A stretch of DNA of 64,000 nucleotides from NCBI GenBank assembly GCA_021014325.1, contig CM037473.1, positions 21,628,822 through 21,692,821 on the forward strand. The letters run 5' to 3'. Shown piece by piece: positions 12,540 to 24,866 of this stretch. The notes under the pieces were generated by a model. That model was not told the DNA's origin and searched no databases. It saw only the letters and a list, made by a program, of their open reading frames with translations. The position numbers and the translations under genes were made by a program. Position 1 is the first letter of the stretch. Each line of letters begins with the position of its first letter. Source of the DNA: Plazaster borealis (Eukaryota > Echinodermata > Asteroidea > Forcipulatida > Labidiasteridae).

Positions 12540-12913
12540 TTAAAGGCACTGAACACGTTTTGTAAATGTCAAAGACCAGTGTTCTCACTTGGTGTATCCC
12601 AACATATGCATAAAATAACAAGCCTGTAAAAATTTGGGCTCAATTGGTCATCGAAGTTGCAAGAAAATGATGAAAGAAGAACCCTTGTTGTACAAATTTG
12701 TGTACTTTCAGATAGGAATAAAAGGCTTCTTGCAAGAAGTATTTTATTATTTTTAGTGAGAAATTACCCCTTTCTCAAAAACTACGTTACTTCAGAGGGA
12801 GTCGTTTCTCACAATGTTTTATACTATTAACAGCTCTATGTTGCTCGTTACCAAGTCAGTTTTTATGCTAATATATATTTTGAGTAATTACCAAACGTGT
12901 ACAGTGCCTTTAA
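12540..12913. mobile_element. TTAA foldback family A, copy 6
   Basis: TTAAAGGCACTGAACACG to gtacagtgcctttaa, full length, in reverse arm order relative to copy 5. Confidence 0.85.
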
Positions 12914-12967
12914 AAAAGGCTGTTGATACATAAATCAGGGCATAACATAAGGAAAATATGATGTACT

Positions 12968-13080
12968 TAAAGGTGGGTCATAGATTGGTTTTTGTCAACG
13001 CAATGCTGATTTATAGGCATAATTATAAAGGTAGATACAAGAAAAGTCACGATATTAAAGTTTCAGCTGAATACAGATTG
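12968..13080. repeat. Foldback family C, partial copy
   Basis: Starts cttaaaggtgggtcatagat and includes aagaaaagtcac and gtttcagctgaatacag. These blocks recur at 32941-33060 and, inverted, at about 17260-17358. Confidence 0.55.
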
Positions 13081-13084
13081 CGTA

Positions 13085-13285
13085 GTTCCGCACTCTAGAG
13101 ACCTGGTCAGAAATGACCCGGATCCGAGTCCCGTGGGGCAGTATGACCCAGTATGACCAGGAATCTGTGTTAAAATGACCCAGAAATTGGTAAAAATTAC
13201 GCATAATCCAAGAATTAATCCCCGTTTTTAACCATTTTCCGGGTCAGCCTGACCCGGAATCCGCGTCAACTCGTGACCCGGGAAT
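13085..13285. repeat. TGACCCGG foldback family, copy 3
   Basis: Blocks gaaatgacccggatcc, aaatgacccagaaattgg and gggtcagcctgacccgg match the copies at 4179 and 7963. Confidence 0.6.
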
Positions 13286-14545
13286 TTTTATATAACGTGC
13301 TTATATAACTCCCTAATATCGTTTCCTTGAAATTACGAAAGCTTTTAACCCATAGCGCTTCCCGAGCTGTCACAATGAAATTTCTTCGTATAATAGCCCT
13401 CGCGTGATTTAATTACCGTAGTAGTCTGAAGCCACGTTTAATGCATATAGCCACTTTTCCTGGGCGTCCTTGAGCATTGATTTCGTGTGTTTGCAGTTCA
13501 AAGAATTCGAAGGAGTAAACGTTATTGCCTTTTAATTAAACGATAATGTTAAAGGGACAAAACATAATGCAAAGTAATTATCCCTCAGGTATTGTGTGCT
13601 AATGTTGAAAATACAAAATCGGTTGATCCCGTTTGTTTGATGGCGGACAACATTTTACCTGGCACGTTTGTGTCAAGTTAAAGATACTTCATACTTTTAA
13701 AAACAATAATTATCATAAGGTGTCCTTCCGAATAATTCTTTTTCTTCAGATTAATACATTGTTTAGTCATGTAATGCACCCCCAAAACCCCAAAACAAAA
13801 ACACGCATCTATAAAATCAAGTGGGGATACCAAACGCAAAAACATATACACAAAATACATAACCAACCACAATGTTTATCTATTTCACCACACTAGTTTC
13901 GTAACCTGTGTGACAAACAGATAACAACCACAGCCGAAAACAAAACAAGTGAACGGAACAAAGATCATATTATTCAAATTGTAAAACACCCACATGGACA
14001 TAGAAAATTGAAAGTCCTTTCTCTGGAAAAGATCCACATACGGTCACGTAGTTAACAATTTAATGGGATTGTTATTTAGGACGTTTTATTTATTATAGGT
14101 CATGCGGTTTATAACCACCAGTCTGCAAGTGATGGTTATGGTACTTGAGTTGTGCTCTGAATATGGGACATCATGATGGTCCAGCGGTGGATGGTCACGC
14201 AGTATTATTTCCTAACAACTTCCTAATGGGTTTTTCATTATCCATTTAGCCGTTTGCCGTGATCCTGTAAATTACACATGGAGGCCATGAAACGTGTATT
14301 TGCCCTTTGAGATTGTATTGGCAAATTCACAATAAAATAATCATTACCCCCGGTACAACTAAAAGAAGAAGAAGAAAAGGATTGCAATGTCTGATAAAGC
14401 AAAATGATGTGCAATTTACCGAATAGACCTTTAACCTTAGTCCATCTCGGACGAGGGCACAACATAATTATGTTGAACGACACGTCGTCGCTGCTTATTT
14501 CAGATGTCCCCCACTGGTAAAACAATTTTTGGGGCAAACTTAAAC

Positions 14546-14930
14546 TTAAAGGCACTGGATACGTTTGATAATTACTCAAAACATATATTAGCATATAACA
14601 ACTTACTTGGTAACGAGCAACGAAGAGCTGTTGATAGTATAAAACATTGTGAGAACCGACTCCCTCTGAAGTAACGTATATACCGTAGTTTTTGAGAAAG
14701 AGGTATTTCCTAATTAAAAGATTAAAATACTTCAGGCCAGAAGCCTTTTTCGGACATCTGAAAGCACACAAATTTGTACAACAAGGGAGTTTTTTCTTTC
14801 ATAATTTTCTTGCAACTTCGATGACCAATTGAGCCCAAATGTTCAGAGGCTTGTTATTTATGCATGTTGGGATAAACCAAGTGAGAAATACTGGTCGTTG
14901 ATAATTACCAAACGTGTCCAGTGCCTTTAA
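14546..14930. mobile_element. TTAA foldback family A, copy 7
   Basis: TTAAAGGCACTGGATACG to gtgtccagtgcctttaa. It carries a short insertion (tataccgtagtt) and a changed centre (ttcaggccagaagcc). Confidence 0.8.
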
Positions 14931-15627
14931 GACAAACAGCCGAACAGAATACCACAATCATGACACCAAGTCAATGCTTAAATGCATCTTCAAAATAATC
15001 AATAGGTCAACGTACAATCCAAGCCATTGAATAAGCACGTTGGGTTGGGAAAAAGGGTACAGGAAGGGAACCTATAGCTAATAAATAGCAAATACAGTGT
15101 TTACCCTTAACGTTTTGGCCCAATTTACATCCCCATTTATTTAAATAAATTTAAAAAATATGCCACGGACAATGCACAAAACACACATGCAAAAGCGTTT
15201 ACACATTGCTGATGGGGTGAGATAATGTTGAGATCATGACAAAAAATCATTATTTTAGTTTTTAATTAACTACCGCTTATCATTAACGGATTTTCCTACA
15301 ATACCGTATGCCTTAAATGAAAGCTTGTAAATTTTCGAATCTATAAAAAAAGCTATTTAAATTTAGATCTAAATATTCGGGTCACATCGGCCAAAAATCG
15401 GACCTAGCATCTTTAACCAATTCTTTGACTACCCAGCGGCACCAGTCTGTGTTTCAGCAGAAACACTTGAAGATAATTTATACTGGTTCTCGTGTTTTAA
15501 TTATTAGAAAATAGAATAAGCTGTTGCAAACTGCTTATCAACCAAAAAGACCCATGGTATAAATGCAAAGAGAAAGACTCTGCTGTAGGGTATAGAAACT
15601 TCAGACCACTAACTATTTTAGCATGTT

Positions 15628-15996
15628 TTAAAGGCTGGGTAAACTTTTGGTAATTGTCAAAGACAAGTATTCTCACTTGGTGTATCCCAACATAAACATA
15701 AATTAACAAACCTGTGAAAATTTTGGCTCAATTATTGGCCATCGAAGTTGCATGAAAAAAATGAAGAAATAACCACCCTTGTTGCATATAGAATTGTGTG
15801 CAAGCCTTTCTCATCAGATTCAAATTTCGTGGGTAAAAATTACATCTTTCTTTAAAACTACATTACTTCAAAGGGGTCGTTTCTCACAATGTTTTATAAT
15901 ACCATCAATAAATCAACAGCACTCCAGTGCTTCTTATCAAGTGTTTTATATGGTCATCGATTTGTAGAGTAATTACCAAAAGTACACTGCCTTTAA
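15628..15996. mobile_element. TTAA foldback family A, diverged copy 8
   Basis: TTAAAGGCTGGGTAAAC to gtacactgcctttaa. It is more diverged than the other copies but keeps the order of conserved blocks. Confidence 0.7.
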
Positions 15997-16077
15997 TATA
16001 GCACTGTTATGGGATAAAGCTTAATAAAACAACGATTCTGTCACCAGTTTATACCTCTCCTTTATTTTCTCTTGCAG

Positions 16078-16315
16078 TAACAATCACAGGAACTGCGTCA
16101 TTCAAAGGAATCATATTACAGGCTCGCCGTGCTGACGGTACTTCTCTTTTACCCCGAGGTAGCTGGCAATTGCCTACTGGTGTCACCCTCTTCAAGAAAA
16201 ATTCATGTTCATTGCAGTATGATACAATAACACATAATTCGAACGTCGACAAATCATTGCCACAAACGTTCTTCTGGTTGCCTCCTGACAACTTAAATGA
16301 GAATATTAAATTTGT
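16078..16315 (+). CDS. Reeler-EGF gene exon 2: central Reeler domain
   Basis: Acceptor ctcttgcag ends at 16077. Entered in phase 1 the exon reads open throughout, giving VTITGTASFKGIILQARRAD, later SCSLQYDTITHN and QTFFWLPPDN. These are the hallmark blocks of the Reeler domain: F-K-G-x-x-L-Q-A-R, the second conserved Cys, the T-H-N motif and F-x-W-x-P-P. It stops before gtaagt at 16316 in phase 2, splitting the Val codon of the next conserved block. The identification rests on motif order over three exons. In other families Reeler domains occur at the N-termini of reelin, F-spondin, ferric-chelate-reductase-like and insect defence proteins, so the domain alone does not define function. Confidence 0.92.
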
Positions 16316-16476
16316 GTAAGTATGGAATACAATTTGCCATACCTCAAATGGCACTGAAGTATAGTTAATAGGAAACAAATATTGTTATTGGCTGTATTAC
16401 CGTAATTGCTGATTTTAGGATCTACACCCTATTTGCATTTCAGTGTAAGGTAAGTTTTCATCGTAGAAAGATACTA

Positions 16477-16842
16477 ATTTAAAGGCAAAGTATAGCTTTG
16501 GTTGTTTAAACCGTTCGTTTGTATTAATCCTATATATAAATATAGATATATACAATAAAACTAACCTGTGAAAATTTCATTTCAATAGGTGGTAGCGTTT
16601 TTGAGATATTGCCGAAAACCTGGAGAGGTTATGTCTACACAGGAAGAATATTCCGTTGGAATACACTTACTGAGAAACGTTTCATGCAGATACCTTTCTC
16701 GGATTGAAATGTTTTTGAATCGCTCTAAAACCACTTTCCTTTGAAGGGTTGTTTTCAAAATGTTATACAGTAACAACAGCTGCAGTGCTCATTACCAATA
16801 AGCTTTTATGGTAACTAATTTTTGCACTATTAAACCAAAGGA
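16477..16842. mobile_element. Foldback family B, copy 1
   Basis: Starts tttaaaggcaaagtatagc; blocks cctgtgaaaatttcatttca, gagatattgccgaaaa and tgaaatgtttttgaatcg recur at 36520-36898, 47313-47708 and 50877-51238. It ends near attaaaccaaagg. No coding potential. Confidence 0.7.
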
Positions 16843-16912
16843 TAGCCTCTCTTTATATATGCATTGATCCAGCAGAGAAACTAGAAATGGAATCAATATA
16901 GGTTTTGACTTG

Positions 16913-17358
16913 GACTAAAGGTAGGGATTGTCATACTCTGGTACTGAACCCGTAAAACATTGTGTAATTTGAAAGCCTCCATGTCATAACGATGGTAATG
17001 GCATCCTGCTAAATTATTTCGTCTGAAATGACCCAGTTGATAAGAAATCAGAAAGTATGTCGACAAATTTGAACCAAAACTCACCTCAAGGGGATCGTGT
17101 AAGACATTCAAATTCCCATGGTGTCCGTTTGGAATGATGCGGCCAGAAATGTGGTTAGTACCCGTTGTCGCCTCGCTAAACGTGGATGGATTTTACTTTT
17201 TTTATGAAAATACCGTTACAGATTTCTCAACAAGTAGGCCTACACACTATATACTCAACTGAAATTTTCACAGGTGACTTTTATTGTATCTTTCTTGATA
17301 TAATGTTTATAAATCAGCATTAGTTGACAAAAACCAATCTTTGCCCCTAACCTTTAAA
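16913..17358. repeat. Foldback family C, copy
   Basis: The right part (aggtgacttttattgtatc, gttgacaaaaaccaatc, cctttaaaa) is the inverse of the arm at 12968-13080 and 32941-33060. The left end is diverged (ctaaaggtaggg). Confidence 0.55.
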
Positions 17359-17697
17359 ATGGGATACAAGCTAAGAAACCCATAATTGATCGGCACATGT
17401 TTGTTTAAAGGGAGAGAGGAACAGCCAAACCAAATAAATCAGTTTTAACTCTAATACAAAGCTCATTCTTGTAATCTATTTTAAAATTTGCATTAAAACA
17501 TAAATATAATAAGTAAATGTAGTTCCAGGAGGCTGTTATGGTTTGTAGTTTTATTTGTTTAAGGGTTTGGGTATCCAAATGGACTATTATGTGTCAAATA
17601 TCGATCATGATATCGAACCTTTGAAAATCCCCACCAGGCGTTTATTTGGCGTCTTTCCTTTGTATAACAATCAACAAAGCAGAATCCTTAAAGGCAC

Positions 17698-18041
17698 TAA
17701 ACACGTTTGGAAATTGTCAAAGACCAGTGTTCTCACTTGGTGTGTCCCAACATATGCATAAAATAACAAGACTGTGAAAATTTGGGCTCAATTGGTCATC
17801 GAAGTTGCAAGAAAATGATGAAAGACAAAACACCCTTGTTGTACAAATTTGTGTGCTTTCAGATAGGAATAAAAACTTCTTGCAAGATGTTTTTATTATT
17901 TTAGTGAGAAATTACCTCTTTCTCAAAAACTACGTTACTTCAGAGGGAGTCGTTTCCTACAATGTTTTATACTATCAACAGCTCTCCGTTGCTTGTTACC
18001 AAGTAAGTTTTTATGCTAATAAACGTGTACGATACCTTTAA
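17698..18041. mobile_element. TTAA foldback family A, copy 9
   Basis: TTAAAGGCACTAAACACG to gtgtacgatacctttaa. It has a small deletion just before the right end. Confidence 0.85.
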
Positions 18042-18993
18042 ACTACACACAAGGCACATCGAAATAACGGTTAATGGTCTAACATTTCCAATTCTTTGAG
18101 ACATTTCATTGAACCAACTTTGCTGTTTGTTTCTTAGTTGTGCGCTTAGTTTGAACAGCCTAACTTTCTTTAATGCATATAAAAACGCATCAATTTCAAT
18201 TTGCTGGCCCGTCAAGGACGGCTAGTTTCTGTAATGATTTGTGACGTTTACAAAGCGTAAGAGGGTTACGATCAAATTAACCCCGGGTAGAACTTCAATG
18301 CGCAACATTGAGCTTACCAGCTTGGTTTGTATAATAACCACCCACGGTTTAAATAAGAGAAGTACCCAATGTTGCATGTTTTAACAAAGGCTTAGCATGA
18401 TGCCCTACAAGCAAAATAAGCTATTCAAAAACAGTCTGCTCTAAATTGTTCATGCAGTTGGGACCGCCATTTTTAGACTCCAGACTGCATTGCGTTCCAT
18501 TCTACCAAATCCCCTAACCCAATGCCTATAATGTCTGTAAAAAAATTCAAAATGTATACACATGTATGTAAACTTGTCGTCTACACATAAAGACAACACA
18601 CAAAAATATTAAAATGGGAAAGGTTGTATTTTTGTCCTGAGAAAAATATTTTGTAGCAGAATGGTCTATGCATCTTTTAAAAGTTTAAATTACATTTATT
18701 GATTTTTAAGGTGATGTAATGCTTGTGATGAAAGCTCAAACTGGCAGAACCCTTGAATTGAAGACCAATATTAATAATGTACATTAATTTATATTGTTTA
18801 TATCTGTAAATTTTTGACTGATTCAGTTTCGAACTGAAAATAATTCTTTTAAAGGTATTACATTTTCATAATGTCATTTTTGTGCCTAAAAAAAGCGATG
18901 ACATAACTTGTCAAAAGTATTCATCCTATAGTATGTCAATTTATAAACACATTATTATTATTTCTCTATTATGTCTATACCTCTTTGACATAG

Positions 18994-19070
18994 GGCGACT
19001 ATTGTTCAGCAACGTAGCACATTCTGGGTAGGACTCGAGTCGTCTCCATTGGTCCCAGCTGGTGCAACTA
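18994..19070 (+). CDS. Reeler-EGF gene exon 3: end of Reeler domain
   Basis: A 77-nt exon between acceptor gacatag (to 18993) and donor gtaagt (from 19071). Entered in phase 2 it reads VATIVQQRSTFWVGLESSPL and then VPAGAT. That completes the Reeler fold: the A-T-V-V strand followed by F-W-V-G-x-E-S is the normal C-terminal signature. It ends in phase 1, exactly the phase of the first EGF exon. Correct phase, both splice signals and the expected motif together make this small exon secure although its frame is too short to stand out alone. Confidence 0.92.
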
Positions 19071-20857
19071 GTAAGTGATATCCCATTCTCTCTATTTAAA
19101 TGAGTAAAAGTGTGGAAATAACCTTTCAATATTTTTTTTGTGTAGACCGGAATAACCCCAACTCCCTTGAGTGATTAAATAGAATCTTTCTTTACTTAAC
19201 AAAATCTATTATTGTGATAATTCAACACACAAACTGTTGGACGCTGACGATATCGATATATTTGACCAATGTAAAGCATCACAAGTTGTTGTTCAGAGTG
19301 ATCTTCCCAACAAGGGAAAAAGAAAAAAACCCACCTAAAAACCAAAAACAACAACAACACAACAACAGACTAGAAAAATACATGCATGATTGGTTCACAT
19401 ACAGATTGCGTGCGAAAGAATTATTGTGATATTTGCCAGTTTTTTCATAATAGCCCAAGTTTTGTACCATGCAAGTCATTGAAAATGTTTACCCCATAAA
19501 ATGTTTTCAAAAATTTAAAAACCAGCCAAATGTCCATTCTGCTCTTTATTGAAAAGTTTTTTTTTTGGTTCCCTTTGATGACTCACTATCAACCGTGCAA
19601 TGAACAAACCGAATGCAAACTATTGTTATCTCAGAGGGTTGAATGGTTCGTTTTACGTCATGAATTAAGTTTGTTTTGGGTTGGAAAAATGTTGTTTAAA
19701 GATTTAGACATTGATTGAATTAACTTGTAAATTCTGGGTTGTAAATTTTGTCTGTAAATAATATGTAATAATTTGAGCTAAACTGGTTCCTTTTTGAGAG
19801 AGAGGGAGAGGAAGAGAGAGAAAATGTTTTTTATTTATTTTGGGGGGCCAGGGCCAAATGGTTATTTGTGGGGGACAGGGGGTGGGGTTTGCGTTTTACC
19901 AAAACAGATCATCATTGACCCCTACTCACAAGAATTTCACTTTATGAAAGCGTTAAAAACTTCCTTTTAATGGTTTTGATAATTGAACATGACTATGGGT
20001 TGTTGACAGTTACGCTGACAATCTCTCCCAATGAAAAGGGTTGCACCATGCTCGACATTTATTTAAAGAGTAACAAAAATATTAACGCTGGATCTTTTAA
20101 TATTCTTATATACCTGCATGTGCAGATTTTGCATCGCCATTTTTGAGCATGTTGAGTCGTTAGTGTTTTTCTTTTCTAGTGTTACTATTATAAGTTGCAC
20201 TGTATTTTTTTAAAGTGATTTTTGGCAATCTACCAACAAATGTAACACAACATAATTCAAGCCATTTTGAACCATTTTGTATCCACATAACCCTTTCACG
20301 ATGAAAGAAATGAAAATAATAAACATATACAATAGCATGTGTATATTGTGGCTTCGACCAGGCGCCAGAAATAACAGGTGTTTTCCACCTGGACAAGTGG
20401 TTCGTTACTGTAGCAACCCCGTGCCTTGTGTTCATACATAGGACAGAATGATTTCCCCACTGCAGTATAAATTATATGTATCGATTCATCAGCCATTTTT
20501 GCAGTTGAATTGTGGCAGGTTGTAACACACAATCTGTTGTTTTATAAACAGAGTGTCATTTCTTATTAGCTAGTCAGGTTCAGACACATGTTGTGCCCGT
20601 CTATGCATACTCCACAATTACGTGCATCAGATTATATTCTTTGAAAAAATAATCCCCACCCGACTGCCAGTACCACTTTACCAAAAATGTTATCAAGATA
20701 AAGTTTCCAGTCATGTTGAATACAAAACCTGAGAGAGTTTGGCCATCTTTCGACAGTACGTTTCTTACACTAATGTTATAATAAATTGCTAGTCCCACTC
20801 TATGGCTTGGTTTAAGACAATCTAAATGAACCTCCATGCAGATTGTCCAAACAAACT

Positions 20858-21045
20858 GGGCCCAATTTCATAGAGCTGCTCAAGCACTAGTAGCTAAGCA
20901 CACAACAGATATTCTAACCATATTAAATTTACCAGCTACAATGCAGTGTCATGTGTACCATCTGTGACTAATATCCTGCTCTTTTTTGATGAGCAGAAAA
21001 TGATTTTTAAGGCAATATTTTCTGCAGCTCTATGAAATTGGGCCC
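20858..21045. mobile_element. MITE with GGGCCCAATTTCATAGAGCTGC ends
   Basis: Near-perfect inverted ends of over 20 bp: gggcccaatttcatagagct at 20858 and its complement ending at 21045. It is 188 bp with no coding capacity. A degraded relative appears at about 21245-21420 (ctcaatttcaaagagctgca) and another at 5160-5285. Confidence 0.8.
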
Positions 21046-22802
21046 TGTTCGCACTAGAGGGGCCAGTAAAATTCATGATGGAAGCATCTGGCGCTATGCA
21101 TTTGATTAATTTTTGAGCTCCATGTCTGCATTATGGAATATCACAATTCATTTAGTCAGTGAATGCGATCAATGCACTTGTCACCATGCGTCTGCAACCA
21201 TGGGGATTGACTCTACACTGTGTCCACACAGTACTTGAGTATAATGAGCTCAATTTCAAAGAGCTGCAATTACAAACAATGCTTACCAGAATAAGGTTAC
21301 CTGCCAAAATGCTAAGGCACATGATCATCATTCACGTGACCTGTAACTGGTATCCTGCTTAATTTTGCTTAGGAGAAGATTGTTTAAAAGTAGTGTTTTA
21401 AGATGTGATGAAACTGGGTCTTGGTGGTTTTTTGTAACTTTAGTAATGGCTTTCCATTTCAAGTTTAATTTTCACTGAGACTGCATTTTATCAGAGTCAG
21501 AAAGGTACCGAAAATGAAATTGAAAGTTTCAGCCAACGAACTAGAGTAGTATAGTCAAGCCTCATATTACCGTGGGTCTCCTAATACCGTGGTAGCAGAA
21601 AATTCATTTTTTCGTTGTCAAAACGTTATCTATAGACGACTTTCATATGGTGAATCGATAGCCAAGAACCCTTTACCGATCTGGTAAAAACAAAAAAAAA
21701 TGAACTGATTGCGGAAATGATTTAAATTGAAAAAAAATTGAAAAAAAACGCTATTTTCCCGACTGGACGAATTTTCGCTGACCATGCCTGTCAAAAGTGC
21801 CATTATATCATTAACATTTTTACCTTAAATGTTGTTCTGTGCATTGAAATATCAGTGCCCAAATCCTGTTCCACGATAAAAAAAAAGATTGACATCGAAA
21901 GTATGTATTTTCAGCTCAAAAACGTAAACCAATGTCTGGCGTCCAAATAAGGACAGGAAACTAAAAACGCTAAAAAATTCAGCAGCTTTGCAAAGGGCGC
22001 CCTCAATATGTAAGTTTAACACACAAAGTAAAAAACTCGCTAAAATTACAGACATGCTTGCACAAGTACAATACTTGTAGCAGGCGAATGCACGCAATTT
22101 CCGAACTTGCACACTTATGTTTTAACTTGCGCGGATTACTACTTTGCGCTTGAAATCTACGTCATCGGATTGTTCCAATATAAATCTATCTGTAAACAAC
22201 CAAACCATAGACAAAGGACACCCAAACCAAACAGATAGTATCTACCTAGCAACAAAAAGGCTACTTTTGCCCGGTTATACAGCTACAACAAAATAAACAA
22301 AGGCGTATGAAAACTATTGAGGGCGCTACTAAACTTACATTGTACGCCGGTGGTGGCAAGAGAAAGTTGAACTGCCTGCATGGCCTGTGCGGTTACCGCT
22401 GAACTTTATTAGAAAGTCTTGAAGTTTCCTCGAGGCTCAGTCCACTGTCTGTTGAAAAACGAATTCTAAATGTGATGCAGGTACGAAGGGTTTAACTTTT
22501 AATCAATGTGTTCCGGCCACTACCTAGGAAAAATTAAGTAAAATTTCAAGTTGTTTGCACAGAGTACGGAGCTAGTTTTCGTTGCTGCCACTGCCAGTGC
22601 TTATCTCCAATGTGAGCATGCGCAATAAACGAATGGGCGCAATCTTTGAAGATGGCCTTTTTAAAATTCGCGCAAGCCAATTTTGAAATTTGCGCGCGCG
22701 CGATTTTTGAACTAAAGTTTGCCCACACAAATAAAAATTGCGCGGCTGGGACACGAAATTGACACGAGTACACTGTTTGCAGAAACAATTTCCTTCAGGA
22801 CA

Positions 22803-23104
22803 AGCGTCCCGGCGGCGTATAATTTTTTTACACTGCAGCGAGGGGTTTGTACTGTAACACTGTCAATTCCGTCTTGAGATAGGAGACTAGGTTTAACCCT
22901 AAACCCTAACCCTAACCCTAACCCTAACCCTGACCCTAATCCTGACCCTAACCCTAACCCTAACCCTAAACCTAACCCTAACCCTAACCCTAAACCTAAA
23001 CCTTTATAGGCCTAAATGTTTGTAGTCTCATCTCAAGACAGGAATTGGCAGTATTACAGTACAAAACCCCTCGCTGCGGTGTAAAAAAAAAAAAAGCGTC
23101 CCGA
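22803..23104. mobile_element. Inverted-repeat element enclosing a telomere-like array
   Basis: The left arm (22829-22890: acactgcagcgaggggttt, actgtcaattccgtcttgag) is mirrored by the right arm (23010-23084: ctcaagacaggaattggcag, aaacccctcgctgcggtgt). Between them lies a CCCTAA array. The flanks carry a similar direct repeat (agcgtcccg) at 22803-22811 and 23095-23103, a plausible target duplication. Confidence 0.75.
22894..23001 (-). repeat. Interstitial telomere-like repeat (CCCTAA)n
   Basis: About 18 hexamer units of CCCTAA with variants CCCTGA, CCTAAT and CCTAAA over roughly 108 bp, i.e. TTAGGG on the minus strand. It is interstitial, held inside an inverted-repeat element, and not a chromosome end. 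Confidence 0.9.
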
Positions 23105-23141
23105 CGCAGTTTTTCATCACATTACAAGCTACCGCAAATAA

Positions 23142-23188
23142 TCATCAAAGACTTCCTCCATAACTATTATGGAGGAAGTCTTTGATGA
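23142..23188. repeat. Perfect hairpin, 22-bp arms
   Basis: Left arm 23142-23163 starts tcatcaaagacttcctcc; right arm 23167-23188 is its exact complement, with a 3-nt loop. It may be the remnant of a foldback element or a small-RNA-type hairpin; the sequence does not decide. Confidence 0.85.
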
Positions 23189-24383
23189 GTTTTGCAAGGG
23201 AAATTACCGATCAGATTCGACAACAAGTTTGATCATAAGACAACAAAAAGGGGAGAGGATAAATAGGGAGAAAACAGAGCATCGGCCTCATTAATATTTT
23301 GAATAGGCCCTCAAAATATTATATAATATCATGGGTTTCCTACCCCCATGATAATTAGACCATTCTTTCCTCCATGATAAGACAGGAGCCCAATTAAAAG
23401 GGGGAAAGTGTAAAACAATTTTCAAATTGTGACCTGTGGTTGTTGACTTCCAATTTGAGGTATTTTGGATGGCAAAGACCCTGAAATAAAGGATATTCAG
23501 CATTTTACACTGTATGCTGTGGGAGTTAATTTAGTGGGGTGCGGGTGCAACATTCTCCAAGTTTTTGAACAAAAATAGATAGTGCCAAAGTAAATGGTGA
23601 TAAATTGACGCTCAACCCGCCGCTTAGTTTAGTTATAAGTTAGTTTAGCACTCATTAAAATTGAACTAACAGTTCCTTAAAGGCCAAAAATAAAAAATAA
23701 TAACAATACAACAAACTTGTACTCGTTTTTAAACTTGGACAAATAAAAAAAAAAATGATTTGATGAGGCCATCGGGGCCATCATAATTGAAAAACTTCTG
23801 ATTATCAATTACAAATTGTACATCTGAACTGTCAATTGACAGTGTAAACTCAAATGACTGTGACAAAATGATCTAAGTCAGAATGGTATGGATATGTGGT
23901 ATGGGGTGATGGCATGCATCTTTGCACTTAGCCCCATTAATACTGCACCAAGGCTAGCGTATTAGCAAACATCACGGATGCCGGGCAGTCAAACCGTGTC
24001 AGTAACGCCTCCGATTTTCTTCATAAATTACACCAAAATGAGCGCGCTCTTTTTCGTCTTAATGTGCTGTCCACAAATGAGCTACAATAAGTGACAACTG
24101 GGGAAAAAATCTCGGCATAAAAACCTGAGTTTCTATTCGAAAGATAATTTCACCTCCTGGAGGTACATGGGCGTAGGGCCAAGGATCGGAGAAAGTCCAG
24201 AGTATTGGCACTATCAATAGGGCTACTTTGCACTAGGCCTACTGTTCTGAAGTTTTCCATATTATTTAAAAAAAAAATAATGTACTGCTGATCTTCTCCC
24301 GAATATAATGCTTTGAGCAATTACCGAGGAAATTATGCTCCCAAAAGACAACTTTGTCAAGAGTGCTATGGTTTCACACCTAT

Positions 24384-24537
24384 AACGTTCCGACACAGTA
24401 CCCCTATGCTCTGATACCCCTATATATATGTTCCAACACCCCTACGTTCCGACACCCCTACTAAATGTCCTAATCCTAACCCTAGCGTGTTTATCATGAG
24501 GGGTTATCAGAACATAGGAAGGGGTGTCGGAACATAG
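24384..24537. repeat. Short repeat of ttccgacacccctac, direct and inverted
   Basis: Blocks gttccgacacagtacccc, gttccaacacccctacg and ttccgacacccctac are followed by an inverted copy (ggggtgtcggaacatag) at about 24520-24537. They form a compact foldback with internal direct repeats. Confidence 0.55.
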
Positions 24538-24635
24538 AGCAGTCATCTATGTATGACACAAACGTAGGAAGAAATGAATGTTTATGAATCAGTCAGTTTC
24601 ACCTTGTGGTTTATTACTTGATATTGGAAATAAAA

Positions 24636-24772
24636 AGTCTCATAGGTGATCCCTCTGCTGCAACTTCCTAGGTTGTATCATGAAGTTGGTTATATGATCC
24701 TTGCCTACACGTATAAGGCTGTTACCGGTTGAATGGCTTTTGACTGGCACCCCTAAACGAAGATAATTACAA
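24636..24772. repeat. Dispersed repeat shared with 61118-61325
   Basis: gtgatccctctgctgcaact, ggttgtatcat, ggttgaatggcttttgactgg also occur in the same order at 61122-61225. The 3' neighbour here is a tRNA-like SINE head. Confidence 0.6.
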
Positions 24773-24794
24773 AATAGGAATACCGCCAGCATAG

Positions 24795-24866
24795 GGCTAG
24801 ATAGCTCATTTGGTAGAGCACCGGCACATTAATCCGGAGGTCGCAGGTTCAAGCCCCACTCTAGTA
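24795..24866 (+). repeat. tRNA-like SINE head (not a functional tRNA)
   Basis: It has a 72-nt cloverleaf-like order: GGCTAGA pairs with TCTAGTA at 6 of 7 positions, the A-box is TAGCTCATTTGG (24802-24813) and the B-box GGTTCAAGCCC (24846-24856). The T stem has two mismatches and position 33 is not T, so it is unlikely to work as tRNA. The tail (attttgtctttgttcaacc) fits a SINE. Confidence 0.7.

Larger units (their letters stand above)
7223..16077 (+). other. Intron 1 (8.9 kb)
   Basis: Bounded by gtaagc and ctcttgcag. It is filled with mobile DNA: a retroelement tail, TGACCCGG foldbacks, five TTAA foldbacks and a long inverted-repeat element. Stretches between them (for example 9090-9611, 9990-10615, 11000-12539, 13290-14545 and 14931-15627) show no supportable exon or RNA gene. 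Confidence 0.8.
16316..18993 (+). other. Intron 2 (2.7 kb)
   Basis: Holds a family B foldback, a partial family C foldback and a family A copy. 17360-17697 and 18042-18993 otherwise show nothing I can identify. Confidence 0.75.

Noticed and set aside
16436..16452. A 6-nt micro-exon TGTAAG between cag and gtaagt
   Set aside because: Splicing exon 2 directly to 18994 already gives the exact Reeler motif V-A-T-I-V, so an inserted micro-exon would disrupt the conserved block.
22894..23001. A chromosome end or telomere-fusion site
   Set aside because: The array is short, in one orientation, degenerate and enclosed by inverted arms of a mobile element, with normal sequence on both sides.
24795..24866. 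A functional tRNA gene
   Set aside because: Two T-stem mismatches, no U33 and a SINE-type tail indicate a tRNA-derived SINE.
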